Shown here: piece by piece, positions 24,573 through 31,988 of the stretch
Numbering within the stretch: position 1 is the first letter of the stretch
Layout: each line of letters opens with the position of its first letter
Assembly (NCBI GenBank): GCA_028278335.1
Contig: JANQEN010000223.1
Coordinates: 1-41,398, forward strand
Origin: Chitinivibrionales bacterium
GTDB lineage: Bacteria > Fibrobacterota > Chitinivibrionia > Chitinivibrionales > JANQEN01
Direction of reading: 5' to 3'
DNA: 41,398 nt
The notes under the pieces: model-generated
Databases searched by the model: none
Told to the model about the DNA's origin: nothing
What the model saw: only the letters and a program-made list of their open reading frames with translations
Translations under genes and position numbers: made by a program

Positions 24573-25592
24573 GTGAGTCATTTTACAGTATTAGTAATTG
24601 GAGAAAATCCAGAAGACCAACTAAGGCCGTTTAAAGAGTATGATGGCGAAGATTGGTTGAAACCGTATTTAGAGTTTCAAGAGACTGACCCAGAGGAAAT
24701 GAACAAATATGAAAACGATACGGTGTCAGTATTCATTGATAAACAGGGTTATAAACATCATAAGTTTGACGATGGATTTAAAGTGCAGGTTGGTGAGTAC
24801 TCATGCCAATATGAGTATAAATGCCCTGAAGGCTGGACCGAGGCAGAGATACCAAACAAAGAGTTTTACGCCACATTTGAAGATTATGTAAACAGGTACG
24901 GTGAAGAAAAGCCAGACGAAAAAACAGGCAAGCGTGGTTATTGGCATAATCCAGAAGGATACTGGGACTGGTATCAACTTGGCGGTAGATGGACAGGTTT
25001 TTTTAAAGCCAAAGAAAACACACCTATAGTTGTAGGTCAGATGGGCTTAGGTAATATTCCACCAGAAAAAGGATATATAGACCAAGGAACAAAGGTGAAT
25101 ATAGACTTTGAATGTACTAGAAATGATGCTGCCAATAAAGCTAGAACAAGATACCGCACATTTAAAAGGCTCCTAGGTGGTAAAATACCTAAGATTGAGC
25201 GGTCATGGGATGAGATTAGATTGCAATATTCTGATGATATTGGCAAGGCTAGAGAAGTTTATCACAAACAAGATGCTCTTGTGTTGCATAAAAAATTAGT
25301 TAAAGAAGCAAAGAAGCTGCCATTAACTAATTTTGAAAAAGAGATTGTTACATGGGATGAGCTAGAAGACTATCAATGCACAGAGGAAGAGTATACACAG
25401 CGTGCTAGGGATAATGCACTATCAACATTTGCCGTTTTAAAAGATGGCAAGTGGTATCAAAAAGGCAAAATGGGTTGGTGGGGAATGGTTTCAAATGAAA
25501 AAGACCAAAATGACTGGAACAAAGAATTTAATGATTTAATTGATGGCCTACCGGATGATACACTATTAAGCGTTTATGACTGCCATATATAA
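24573..25592 (+). CDS. Conserved phage protein of unknown function
   Basis: 339 residues from GTG 24573 with AAAGGA upstream. The opening MSHFTVLVIGENPEDQLRPF and the central NPEGYWDWYQLGGRWTGFF are seen in a widespread group of hypothetical phage and plasmid proteins. It is rich in aromatic and acidic residues. No catalytic motif was recognised. Confidence 0.7.
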   Translation: MSHFTVLVIGENPEDQLRPFKEYDGEDWLKPYLEFQETDPEEMNKYENDTVSVFIDKQGYKHHKFDDGFKVQVGEYSCQYEYKCPEGWTEAEIPNKEFYATFEDYVNRYGEEKPDEKTGKRGYWHNPEGYWDWYQLGGRWTGFFKAKENTPIVVGQMGLGNIPPEKGYIDQGTKVNIDFECTRNDAANKARTRYRTFKRLLGGKIPKIERSWDEIRLQYSDDIGKAREVYHKQDALVLHKKLVKEAKKLPLTNFEKEIVTWDELEDYQCTEEEYTQRARDNALSTFAVLKDGKWYQKGKMGWWGMVSNEKDQNDWNKEFNDLIDGLPDDTLLSVYDCHI

Positions 25593-25602
25593 AGGGGAAA
25601 AG

Positions 25603-25755
25603 ATGCCTAGATACAAAAGAAACAGAAATGCAAGCAGAAAAAAGGTCAAGCGTATTCACTGGGGCAAGTGGTTTGGTTTCCCTTTGAAATGCAAAACTAA
25701 ATCAGAAAAAGACGGTGTTCTTGCTATGGTTATTGCATCAGGCAAAGCTGAATAG
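25603..25755 (+). CDS. Very basic small protein
   Basis: 50 residues, MPRYKRNRNASRKKVKRIHW..., from ATG 25603 with AAAGGGGA upstream. The N-terminal half is dominated by Lys and Arg, suggesting nucleic acid binding. It ends in TAGTG, where the next gene starts. Confidence 0.6.
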   Translation: MPRYKRNRNASRKKVKRIHWGKWFGFPLKCKTKSEKDGVLAMVIASGKAE

Positions 25756-25943
25756 TGCGATTATCAGATGAGGAAAAGCAGGATGAAGCCTATAAACAGG
25801 CATACGACCAGCTTTTCTGTGACCTTGATAGAGAGCCTACAGAAGAAGAAATTGTAGCCCTTATCAAGAGGTGGAAGAGAGAGAAGACAGAGGCAGACGA
25901 TGAACACCTAGTTTATCGTGCAGAGGAGCGCGACGAGAGATAG
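25755..25943 (+). CDS. Small acidic unknown protein
   Basis: 62 residues from GTG 25755, overlapping the preceding stop by one base. Helical and highly charged (REPTEEEIVALIKRWKREKT). No known domain. Real-gene support comes from the tight coupling. Confidence 0.5.
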   Translation: MRLSDEEKQDEAYKQAYDQLFCDLDREPTEEEIVALIKRWKREKTEADDEHLVYRAEERDER

Positions 25944-25953
25944 CGCACCTTTA

Positions 25954-26040
25954 GAGTCGGCAGACTTCATACAATTTATTTAGGTCAAGGGCCGTTGGAC
26001 ATATCTTGCCGACTCGCCATCGGTTCTTGACCGTCTTTTT
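25954..26040 (+). ncRNA. Pseudoknot-capable structured element upstream of an HNH endonuclease
   Basis: Two long pairings interlock. P1 pairs GAGTCGGCAG (25954-25963) with TTGCCGACTC (26006-26015), ten pairs with one G-U. P2 pairs GGTCAAGGGCCG (25983-25994) with CGGTTCTTGACC (26021-26032), twelve pairs with two G-U. The 5' half of P2 lies in the P1 loop and its 3' half beyond P1, an H-type pseudoknot layout. GTCTTTTT follows P2, so P2 could also end transcription. The HNH-AP2 gene begins 14 bases later. Confidence 0.6.
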
Positions 26041-26053
26041 GAGGGGGGAGGCA

Positions 26054-26554
26054 ATGAAGGAGATACCTTTAAGTGGTAAATCCGGTTACGGGCTTTTTGC
26101 CATTGTTGATGATGAAGATTATGAAGAGTTGTCAAAATATAAGTGGCATGCATTTAAGAGTAGGCCAACATCTGCAACATATGCTATTAGAAATCCGCCA
26201 AACAAAAAAACAACTCGCAGAATGCATAGGCTCATAATGAACCCAAAAAAGGGTGAACAAGTGGATCATATAAATGGCAATGGATTGGATAACAGAAAGT
26301 CAAATCTTAGAATATGCACCAATACACAGAATCAGTATAACCGAAAATTAAATAGAAGGAATAAAACTGGTTATAAGGGGGTGCATTGGAATAAAGAAAA
26401 ATGTAAATATAGGGCTAGTATACGACACAATAAAAAACTTGTTTTTATTGGAGATTTTAATAGCCCAATAGAAGCTGCCAAAGCCTATGACGAAAAAGCC
26501 TTAGAATTATTTGCTGAATTTGCAAAAACCAACAAAGAAATGGGGCTCCTCTAA
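26054..26554 (+). CDS. HNH homing endonuclease with AP2 DNA-binding domain
   Basis: 166 residues from ATG 26054 (GGGGGGAGG upstream). N-terminal NUMOD4-like YKWHAFKS region, HNH core VDHINGNGLDNRKSNLRICT, then the AP2 domain GYKGVHWNKEKCKYRASIRH ending in GDFNSPIEAAKAYDEKALEL. Such free-standing genes spread by cutting DNA that lacks them. Insertion between replication genes and the structured RNA just upstream fit a mobile element. Confidence 0.9.
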   Translation: MKEIPLSGKSGYGLFAIVDDEDYEELSKYKWHAFKSRPTSATYAIRNPPNKKTTRRMHRLIMNPKKGEQVDHINGNGLDNRKSNLRICTNTQNQYNRKLNRRNKTGYKGVHWNKEKCKYRASIRHNKKLVFIGDFNSPIEAAKAYDEKALELFAEFAKTNKEMGLL

Positions 26555-26835
26555 TGAAGGTATACAAAAAAATAAATGTACCAGCTAAAACAAAAAAGGT
26601 TATTGATAAAAAGGTGTGTGATATATGTGGCCAAAGTGATGGCTTCAATGAAGGCTGGGGCTCCGTAAAAGAGACAGATGTCACACACAGATATGGTTCA
26701 TGTGATCCAGATGGAGGTGGCAGTGGCAAACAAATAGAGTTAGATATTTGCCATACTTGTTTTGAAAATGTGCTTGTGCCATGGGTTAAAGGTTTTGGCA
26801 AAACTAAAATTGAGTATGAAGACTGGGATTGTTAG
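26554..26835 (+). CDS. Small zinc-binding-like protein, copy 1
   Basis: 93 residues; its start overlaps the preceding stop. CDICGQ (CxxC) in the N-terminal half and LDICHTCF (CxxC) in the C-terminal half suggest a zinc ribbon. It is a paralogue of the next gene, sharing KxxKKIxV, CDICG, THxxG, DICHxCF and PWxxxF positions. Function unknown. Confidence 0.65.
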   Translation: MKVYKKINVPAKTKKVIDKKVCDICGQSDGFNEGWGSVKETDVTHRYGSCDPDGGGSGKQIELDICHTCFENVLVPWVKGFGKTKIEYEDWDC

Positions 26836-26849
26836 ATAGGAGGGAGACT

Positions 26850-27137
26850 ATGAAAATATTAAAAAAAATAAAGGTATATTCTTACACCAAAGAAGTTGTG
26901 GACAAAACATTGTGTGATATTTGTGGTGAGCCCGTTAGACCTTATAGCACAGAAAACCCTTATGAATTCAACGAGACATTAATTACTCATAAACATGGAG
27001 AGCGATACCCAGATTCCGGGTACGGCAAAGAAATAGAAGTAGATATATGTCACATCTGTTTTCAAAATACATTTCTTCCATGGATTAGGAAGTTTAATCA
27101 AACTAAAGCCGAATATACTAAATGGTCTGAGGGGTAA
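26850..27137 (+). CDS. Small zinc-binding-like protein, copy 2
   Basis: 95 residues from ATG 26850 (AGGAGGGAGA upstream), in preference to ATG 26829. It repeats the CDICGE / VDICHICF pattern of the preceding gene with inserts between the two cysteine pairs, so the two arose by tandem duplication. It ends at the helicase start. Confidence 0.65.
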   Translation: MKILKKIKVYSYTKEVVDKTLCDICGEPVRPYSTENPYEFNETLITHKHGERYPDSGYGKEIEVDICHICFQNTFLPWIRKFNQTKAEYTKWSEG

Positions 27138-28532
27138 ATGAAAAACAAAGACCTAGGAGAGAGCCTAAAAAAGGTCACGGCATTAAACAATCTTCAGTCT
27201 GAATTTCCAGACAAGGAGATTGTACTATTGCCGAAAGGGGAAACATATACCCCTCCTCCAAAGCCCCCAAAGCAAGAAACATCTTTCCCCAAGCATTTAC
27301 TTAACATGCCTGGATTGATGGGTGATATTTATAAATGGATCATAGAAACATCATATATGCCCCAGCCTATTTTGGCATTGGCCAATACCCTTTCTTTTTT
27401 TGGTGCATTGACTGGACGTAAGGTGGCCACGCCAAGTAACCTTAGAACAAATTTTTATGTACTTGGTGTGAGTGAGTCTGGATCTGGTAAAGATCATAGC
27501 CGTAAATGTATAAAGCACATTTGTAAGGCTGCTGGCGCACAATTTTTACTAGGTGGTGAAGATTTTTCTAGTGATAGTGCTATTCTAAATGCGGTGTCTA
27601 ACAACCCCTCTACATTATTTCAATGTGACGAAATTGGCCATATGTTAGACGTTACCATAAACAGGTCATCACCTGCATACCTAAGAGGTATACCACCCCT
27701 TTTAACGAAACTATTTAGCAGTGCAAGCACCATGTATTTAGGCCGTGAATACGCAGACCCTAAGCGGGAAAGAACGGACATAGACCAACCAAATGTATGC
27801 ATCTATGGTACTACGGTGCCAAATAGATTGTATGAAGCCATGGGGCCAAGTGAGTTTAGAGACGGCTTTATGGGTAGGCAATTGGTATTTGTATCTGAAA
27901 CACCGGACCCAGCACCTAATGAAGATGTTGTGATGCAAGAAGTGCCAAGACAAATTATATCTATGGTAAAACAATGGGTAGATCGTAGAAATGAAGGCGT
28001 TGGGGATATTGGTTCCTACTTGGAGAATGTGCCAGAAGTCATTGAGGTAGACGATGATGCCAAGTTTTTACTAAAAGAGTTTGCTGATGAATGCATAAAC
28101 GAGAAGCAGTGGAACAGGGATGGTTCTGGTTTGGACAGTTTGTGGGCCAGAGGGGCGGAACATAGTAAGAAAGCTGCATTGGCTTACGCTTGCTCTGCTA
28201 GCTTTACACAGCCTGTTATTGATGCAAGGGCAGCATCTTGGGGTATTGATATTGCAAGATACTGCATAACAAATATATGCGATATTGCAAAAGATCATAT
28301 TTCGGATACTGCATTTGGTAAAGATGAGCTGAGGGTCTACAGGGTCATAAAAAATGCTGGTGATCGAGGTGTTACAAAATCTGAATTGTGCCGTAAAACC
28401 CAAGGTATGAAAGTAAAGCAAAGGAATGAAATAACAGATAGCTTAATCTTATCGGATATGGTTGAGCGTGTTGAGGTTGAAACTAACAAGCCAGGTAAGA
28501 ATAAGACTGTCTGGGTAGCTAAGCATGTATAA
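27138..28532 (+). CDS. Replication ATPase/helicase-like protein (DUF3987 type)
   Basis: 464 residues. A Pro-rich linker (TYTPPPKPPK) precedes an ATPase core with Walker A VSESGSGKDH (K118) and Walker B LFQCDEIGH (D164, E165), then GTTVPNRLYEAM and FRDGFMGRQLVF, a pattern known from DUF3987-type phage helicase or primase-associated ATPases. The last ~80 residues look like a winged helix (GDRGVTKSELCRKTQGMKVK). Likely drives phage DNA replication; no polymerase is encoded nearby. Confidence 0.75.
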   Translation: MKNKDLGESLKKVTALNNLQSEFPDKEIVLLPKGETYTPPPKPPKQETSFPKHLLNMPGLMGDIYKWIIETSYMPQPILALANTLSFFGALTGRKVATPSNLRTNFYVLGVSESGSGKDHSRKCIKHICKAAGAQFLLGGEDFSSDSAILNAVSNNPSTLFQCDEIGHMLDVTINRSSPAYLRGIPPLLTKLFSSASTMYLGREYADPKRERTDIDQPNVCIYGTTVPNRLYEAMGPSEFRDGFMGRQLVFVSETPDPAPNEDVVMQEVPRQIISMVKQWVDRRNEGVGDIGSYLENVPEVIEVDDDAKFLLKEFADECINEKQWNRDGSGLDSLWARGAEHSKKAALAYACSASFTQPVIDARAASWGIDIARYCITNICDIAKDHISDTAFGKDELRVYRVIKNAGDRGVTKSELCRKTQGMKVKQRNEITDSLILSDMVERVEVETNKPGKNKTVWVAKHV

Positions 28533-28541
28533 GGGGGAGAA

Positions 28542-28706
28542 TTGAGAGATTGGATGATAGTTGTTATGACAAAAATGGGGCCACAAGCCGTTGAGTGTGC
28601 AGGTAACACAGCAATAGATGCAATATACAATAACGGTATTGATCCTTATTGTGTTGTTTCTGTCAGTGTTGTCAGTGTAAATGGCCTGACTTGGCCCGTG
28701 GAATAG
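28542..28706 (+). CDS. Small unknown protein
   Basis: 54 residues from TTG 28542, which directly follows AAGGGGGAGA; ATG 28554 is an in-frame alternative. Sequence begins MRDWMIVVMTKMGPQAVECA and ends VNGLTWPVE. No family recognised. Support: strong ribosome binding site, position in a run of small genes. Confidence 0.5.
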   Translation: MRDWMIVVMTKMGPQAVECAGNTAIDAIYNNGIDPYCVVSVSVVSVNGLTWPVE

Positions 28707-28714
28707 GAGTTATT

Positions 28715-28924
28715 ATGGATTTAGTAGATGGTGTAGAATATGTTTTTCTTGATAAAAAGACTAATAATTTAGGCACAATCAAAAAGAAACGGTCTTGGTG
28801 TTTTGTAGCTTATGAGGCACCCCGTGGTTATGATTATTGTTTTATGGATATGAAACATTATAAAAATTCGCCTAGTACCTTAGAAATTGTAACTGAAAAT
28901 TGTGAATGTTTGGGGGAGCTATGA
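28715..28924 (+). CDS. Small unknown protein
   Basis: 69 residues from ATG 28715 with TAGGAG upstream. MDLVDGVEYVFLDKKTNNLG..., mixed beta-like pattern, ends CECLGEL. It overlaps the next gene by four bases (ATGA). Confidence 0.55.
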   Translation: MDLVDGVEYVFLDKKTNNLGTIKKKRSWCFVAYEAPRGYDYCFMDMKHYKNSPSTLEIVTENCECLGEL

Positions 28925-29133
28925 ATATAGGTGATGTAGTTGTGTGTAGAGGGCCTTCTATGAATCCTAGGGGTGGTGCTACTCAAGTTGGTGATATAGG
29001 TCTTGTGGTAAAGGTTAAAACTAAATACTGCACATTTATAGGGATTGCGTTTGGTGAAACGCAAGATGATTTAATGTTGTATCTTGATGATGATACAATG
29101 GATGAAAAATGGGAAGTAATAGGAGAGCTATGA
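28921..29133 (+). CDS. Small unknown beta-rich protein
   Basis: 70 residues from ATG 28921 with GGGGGAG upstream. MNIGDVVVCRGPSMNPRGGA then GDIGLVVKVKTKYCTFIGIA: a small-barrel-like (KOW/SH3) pattern. Function unknown. Overlaps the next start. Confidence 0.55.
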   Translation: MNIGDVVVCRGPSMNPRGGATQVGDIGLVVKVKTKYCTFIGIAFGETQDDLMLYLDDDTMDEKWEVIGEL

Positions 29134-29321
29134 TGGATCTAACAGATAATGATTTAAAAGTACTAAACTCATTGGCAGCTAATTTATGGTGGGACGGACA
29201 CATGGATACTACTGAGGCCAGCATTATTGCGGGCATGCTAGTGCAGCAGTGGTTGGATTATGAACACAATAGAGAGATAAGCAGAAACTGCCAGAATCTT
29301 ATTCGGGCCTGTTGGTCGTAA
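29130..29321 (+). CDS. Small unknown protein
   Basis: 63 residues starting at tandem ATG codons 29130/29133 after AGGAG, overlapping the preceding stop. Helical (TDNDLKVLNSLAANLWWDGH). No domain recognised. Confidence 0.5.
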   Translation: MMDLTDNDLKVLNSLAANLWWDGHMDTTEASIIAGMLVQQWLDYEHNREISRNCQNLIRACWS

Positions 29322-29346
29322 AAAGGGAATTACATACATAACACCA

Positions 29347-29413
29347 CCTTTCATTAAATGTTTAATATTTTAATGATTTTAAACATTTTATTGCATATAA
29401 TTCCAATGAAAGG
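29347..29413 (+). promoter_or_regulatory. Nested inverted repeats upstream of hicB-like gene 1
   Basis: Outer repeat CCTTTCATT (29347-29355) pairs with AATGAAAGG (29405-29413), covering the Shine-Dalgarno AAAGGAG. Inner repeat AAATGTTTAA (29356-29365) pairs with TTAAACATTT (29379-29388), ten perfect pairs. Such palindromes fit an operator for an autoregulating antitoxin and, in RNA, a hairpin hiding the ribosome binding site. A related repeat stands before the second pair. Confidence 0.6.
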
Positions 29414-29420
29414 AGACGCT

Positions 29421-29645
29421 ATGTCAATAAAGTATTCCATTGCCAAGGGCTTTGAGATTGAAGCTTTTATACATACAGACGGTGTTATTTTCGGGAAAAT
29501 ACAAGGTATACCGTATTGCTACACACAAGCTGAATCTGAAGAGGAGCTTATAGAAAATCTTATTCAAGCTGCAACTGTTTCTATTAGGTGTATGGATAAG
29601 GTTCTAAAGAGCAAAGGGCATAAGATTATAAAATATGTGTACTGA
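29421..29645 (+). CDS. HicB-like antitoxin, module 1
   Basis: 74 residues from ATG 29421 (AAAGGAG upstream). The pattern YSIAKGFEIEAFIHTDGVIF then GKIQGIPYCYTQAESEEELI and ENLIQAATVSI matches the partial RNase H-like fold of HicB antitoxins (G-x-hPgCxtxgdS.EEA..n...Ai). The usual C-terminal DNA-binding part is very short. It overlaps the HicA-like gene by 11 bases. HicB neutralises HicA. Confidence 0.6.
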   Translation: MSIKYSIAKGFEIEAFIHTDGVIFGKIQGIPYCYTQAESEEELIENLIQAATVSIRCMDKVLKSKGHKIIKYVY

Positions 29646-29868
29646 TAAAAATATTACAGGCATGGTAATGATGAAGACCCTTATGGCTTTAGGGTTTGAT
29701 AATGTTGATTACTATGGGTCTCACCATATCCTTTACAACAAGAGGAAGCACAAAATGGTGTCAATAAAAATAACCCAAGACTTTCTTTCTAACGTCTACA
29801 TTGCAGAGATACTTAGTTGTGCAGATATTACATGGGAGGAAATTTGCCTAAACAGGACCGATATTTAA
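29635..29868 (+). CDS. HicA-like toxin, module 1
   Basis: 77 residues; ATG 29635 is taken, with in-frame ATGs at 29662-29671 as alternatives. KTLMALGFDNVDYYGSHHIL, a basic strand and ADITWEEI match the HicA fold (kxLexxGF...GSHxxf...gis.eel). The GSHH motif contains the histidine that HicA toxins need to cut mRNA. Order here is hicB then hicA, opposite to many chromosomal loci. Confidence 0.6.
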   Translation: MCTDKNITGMVMMKTLMALGFDNVDYYGSHHILYNKRKHKMVSIKITQDFLSNVYIAEILSCADITWEEICLNRTDI

Positions 29869-29900
29869 AGTTTTATCTATAATGTCCCGACGATCTATAT

Positions 29901-30809
29901 ATGTCATGCGACATCATAGAGTTTATAAACAAATTCCCAGACGAACAATCAGCGCGTACCTACTTTGAGGAGTCAAGGTGGGGCAACACTATTGAGTGCG
30001 CCCATTGTGGCTATGATAGCGTAATGGTCTTATCTAGGCCAGGTGTGTACAGGTGCAAGTCGTGCAAGATGGATTTTACCGTAAGAGTAGGCACCGTAAT
30101 GGAGAAGTCAAAGGTAAGCCTACAAAAATGGCTATTGGCCATGTACCTGCTATTAGTTGCCAAAAAGGGCATATCTTCTGTGCAGATGGCCAAGTACCTA
30201 GGTGTTACACAAAAAACAGCGTGGTTTCTTATGCATCGCATACGTGAGGCCTTTGGCGATGATGAAGGCAAGCTAGAAGGTATTGTTGAGATCGACGAAA
30301 CGTATATAGGTGGCAAAGAGCGCAACAAGCATTATAAGAAAAAGCTAAAATCTGGCCGTGGTACGGTGGGTAAAACCATAGTGCTAGGCTTCAAAGAACG
30401 CAAAACGGGGCGCATAAAGGCATTTCCTATAAACAGCACGGCTGAAAGGCCCATGCACAAGGCTATATATGCAAGCGTAGAGCGTGGATCCATTGTGTTT
30501 ACAGATGAGCATTCAAGCTATTCCAGAATACAGGGCTACAAGCACATGGCCATACAGCATGGCAATCATAATTATGTAGATGGTATTTGCACCACTAACG
30601 GTATTGAGAGTGTGTGGGCGGTTGTAAAGAGAGCGTATAAAGGCGTGTATCATTATTTCAGTAAAAAGCATTTGCAGAGGTATTTGGATGAGTTTTGTTT
30701 TAGGTTGGATAAGGGTAATCGTAATGTTGATGTTCTGGATTTGATGTGTAAGATTGTGTTAAAAATGTGTGGAAAAAGACTTACATATAATGCTTTAAAA
30801 TGCATATAA
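29901..30809 (+). CDS. IS1595-family (ISXO2-like) transposase
   Basis: 302 residues, full length. N-terminal zinc ribbon C33-xx-C36 and C52-xx-C55 (RCKSCKMDFTVRVGT), helix-turn-helix, and DDE catalytic residues D132 (EIDETYIGG), D202 (FTDEHSSY) and E236 (NGIESVWAVVKR). No clear ribosome binding site. I could not find convincing terminal inverted repeats or target duplications at its edges, so a complete insertion sequence is not shown. It lies exactly between two HicBA-like modules. Confidence 0.9.
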   Translation: MSCDIIEFINKFPDEQSARTYFEESRWGNTIECAHCGYDSVMVLSRPGVYRCKSCKMDFTVRVGTVMEKSKVSLQKWLLAMYLLLVAKKGISSVQMAKYLGVTQKTAWFLMHRIREAFGDDEGKLEGIVEIDETYIGGKERNKHYKKKLKSGRGTVGKTIVLGFKERKTGRIKAFPINSTAERPMHKAIYASVERGSIVFTDEHSSYSRIQGYKHMAIQHGNHNYVDGICTTNGIESVWAVVKRAYKGVYHYFSKKHLQRYLDEFCFRLDKGNRNVDVLDLMCKIVLKMCGKRLTYNALKCI

Positions 30810-30829
30810 AAAAGTTTAACATTTTAAAG
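30793..30829 (+). promoter_or_regulatory. Inverted repeat upstream of hicB-like gene 2
   Basis: Perfect ten-pair repeat CTTTAAAATG (30793-30802) / CATTTTAAAG (30820-30829). It shares TTTAA(A)CATTTTA and GCATATAA with the repeat before module 1, supporting a common regulator. Its left arm is inside the last codons of the transposase gene. Confidence 0.55.
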
Positions 30830-30890
30830 AAAAATCACAGCAAGGTTTTTGTTGTCAGGTACGATTTAATAAGTAGGGAGGTGTGAAAAT

Positions 30891-31148
30891 ATGATTAAAC
30901 CAATTAAATCCCCAAGATGGACCGTAGATATATTGCAAGTTGGTGATGATCTTTTTATAGGAAATGTCAGAGAGATTAAACCATGTCATGCACAAGCTAA
31001 CAGTTTACATGAGCTTTTAGAGCGTATAGAAATAGCAATAAAATTCATGTGTGAAGCTCAGCCTAAAATAGCTGAGCTTTTAGCTGAGCGTTTTAATGAT
31101 GTGGAAGTTAGCAAAGATAACTTTGAATTAAAGCTTCAAAATGTCTAG
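30891..31148 (+). CDS. HicB-like protein, module 2
   Basis: 85 residues from ATG 30891 (GGGAGGTG upstream). SPRWTVDILQVGDDLFIGNV then REIKPCHAQANSLHELLERI follow the same spacing as module 1 (GxIxxIPxCxxQAxSxEEL), with a longer C-terminal helix. Overlaps the next gene by eight bases, as in module 1. Confidence 0.5.
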   Translation: MIKPIKSPRWTVDILQVGDDLFIGNVREIKPCHAQANSLHELLERIEIAIKFMCEAQPKIAELLAERFNDVEVSKDNFELKLQNV

Positions 31149-31386
31149 TGTATCTATACCAATACCTAATGGATTCGGAGTAAAAAGAGCATTAAAATAT
31201 CTAGGAATTCCTATTGCTATAGAAAATGATGACATGGTTTTATTTATGAGCCGCAATAAAAATGCCAGCTTATTTTTGGTGTGGTTAAATAATGAGCCAA
31301 TATCGACATACTATATGGACTTGATCATATTGGACAGTGGAATAACGTACAAAGACATGGAAGAAACTGGCGTCTTATACGATTAA
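31141..31386 (+). CDS. Degenerate HicA-like protein, module 2
   Basis: 81 residues. GVKRALKYLGIPIAIENDDM, a central beta strand (LFLVWLNN) and DSGITYKDMEE align in order with module 1 HicA. The catalytic GSHH position reads ENDD here, so the histidine is lost and the protein is probably not an active nuclease. Similarity is weak and judged by pattern. Confidence 0.4.
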   Translation: MSSVSIPIPNGFGVKRALKYLGIPIAIENDDMVLFMSRNKNASLFLVWLNNEPISTYYMDLIILDSGITYKDMEETGVLYD

Positions 31387-31403
31387 TAAAAACAGGAGGC
31401 GCA

Positions 31404-31973
31404 ATGGCCAAATCTAAAGGTTTTGGTTGCAGTAGTTTTATTTTTCTATTTATAGCTGGCGTGGTTGCGTATTACATGCTCATTAAGCCAGGGGCAGGGA
31501 ATACCTATCAAGAGGTAGTACTGCAAAAGAAAATCACCGAGAAGCCCAACCCTAAACCTAAGAAGGTAACGCCACCTAAAAAGAAGGTTAAAAAAACCAA
31601 AAAGGTTGCACCTCCAAAAAGGAAAAAACTCAAATACGCTATTCAGGTTGATAGAACCCCAGAGGCTCAAGCTAAGAGAAAAGAGCTAATCCAAAAGCTG
31701 ATTGATGAAGAAAACGTACTTGAAAAGTTTGAGTTTCGTGGCAGCTATCCCTATATTTGGGTTAAAAATGGTTTTTTTACTCTTGAGCCACGGCATCAGT
31801 TATCGTTTATTGAGATGGTTTACGCCTATGCTATGACTGCGGATGAAACCTTTGGCTATTCCCTTGCAGGCGGGTTGTATGCGGACCTACTTAGCATAAA
31901 GGTTGATAATGGCAGGATCAATGGCAAAACGGTTGGAAGCTATGACCCAATACGTGGGCTGAGGATGAAGTGA
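31404..31973 (+). CDS. Membrane-anchored protein with Lys-Pro linker
   Basis: 189 residues from ATG 31404 (AGGAGG upstream). One N-terminal membrane helix (SSFIFLFIAGVVAYYMLI), a long Lys/Pro-rich spacer (about residues 46-75) resembling TonB-type cell-wall spanning linkers, then a globular domain (FRGSYPYIWVKNGFFTLEPR). It probably faces the periplasm or cell exterior. Function unknown. Confidence 0.65.
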   Translation: MAKSKGFGCSSFIFLFIAGVVAYYMLIKPGAGNTYQEVVLQKKITEKPNPKPKKVTPPKKKVKKTKKVAPPKRKKLKYAIQVDRTPEAQAKRKELIQKLIDEENVLEKFEFRGSYPYIWVKNGFFTLEPRHQLSFIEMVYAYAMTADETFGYSLAGGLYADLLSIKVDNGRINGKTVGSYDPIRGLRMK

Positions 31974-31988
31974 TGCGGCGGCCTAACT

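Noticed and set aside
29883..30866. Partly similar TGTC...ACGAT words on both sides of the transposase
   Set aside because: They are in direct, not inverted, orientation and only partly match, so they do not support insertion-sequence ends or a clean target duplication.
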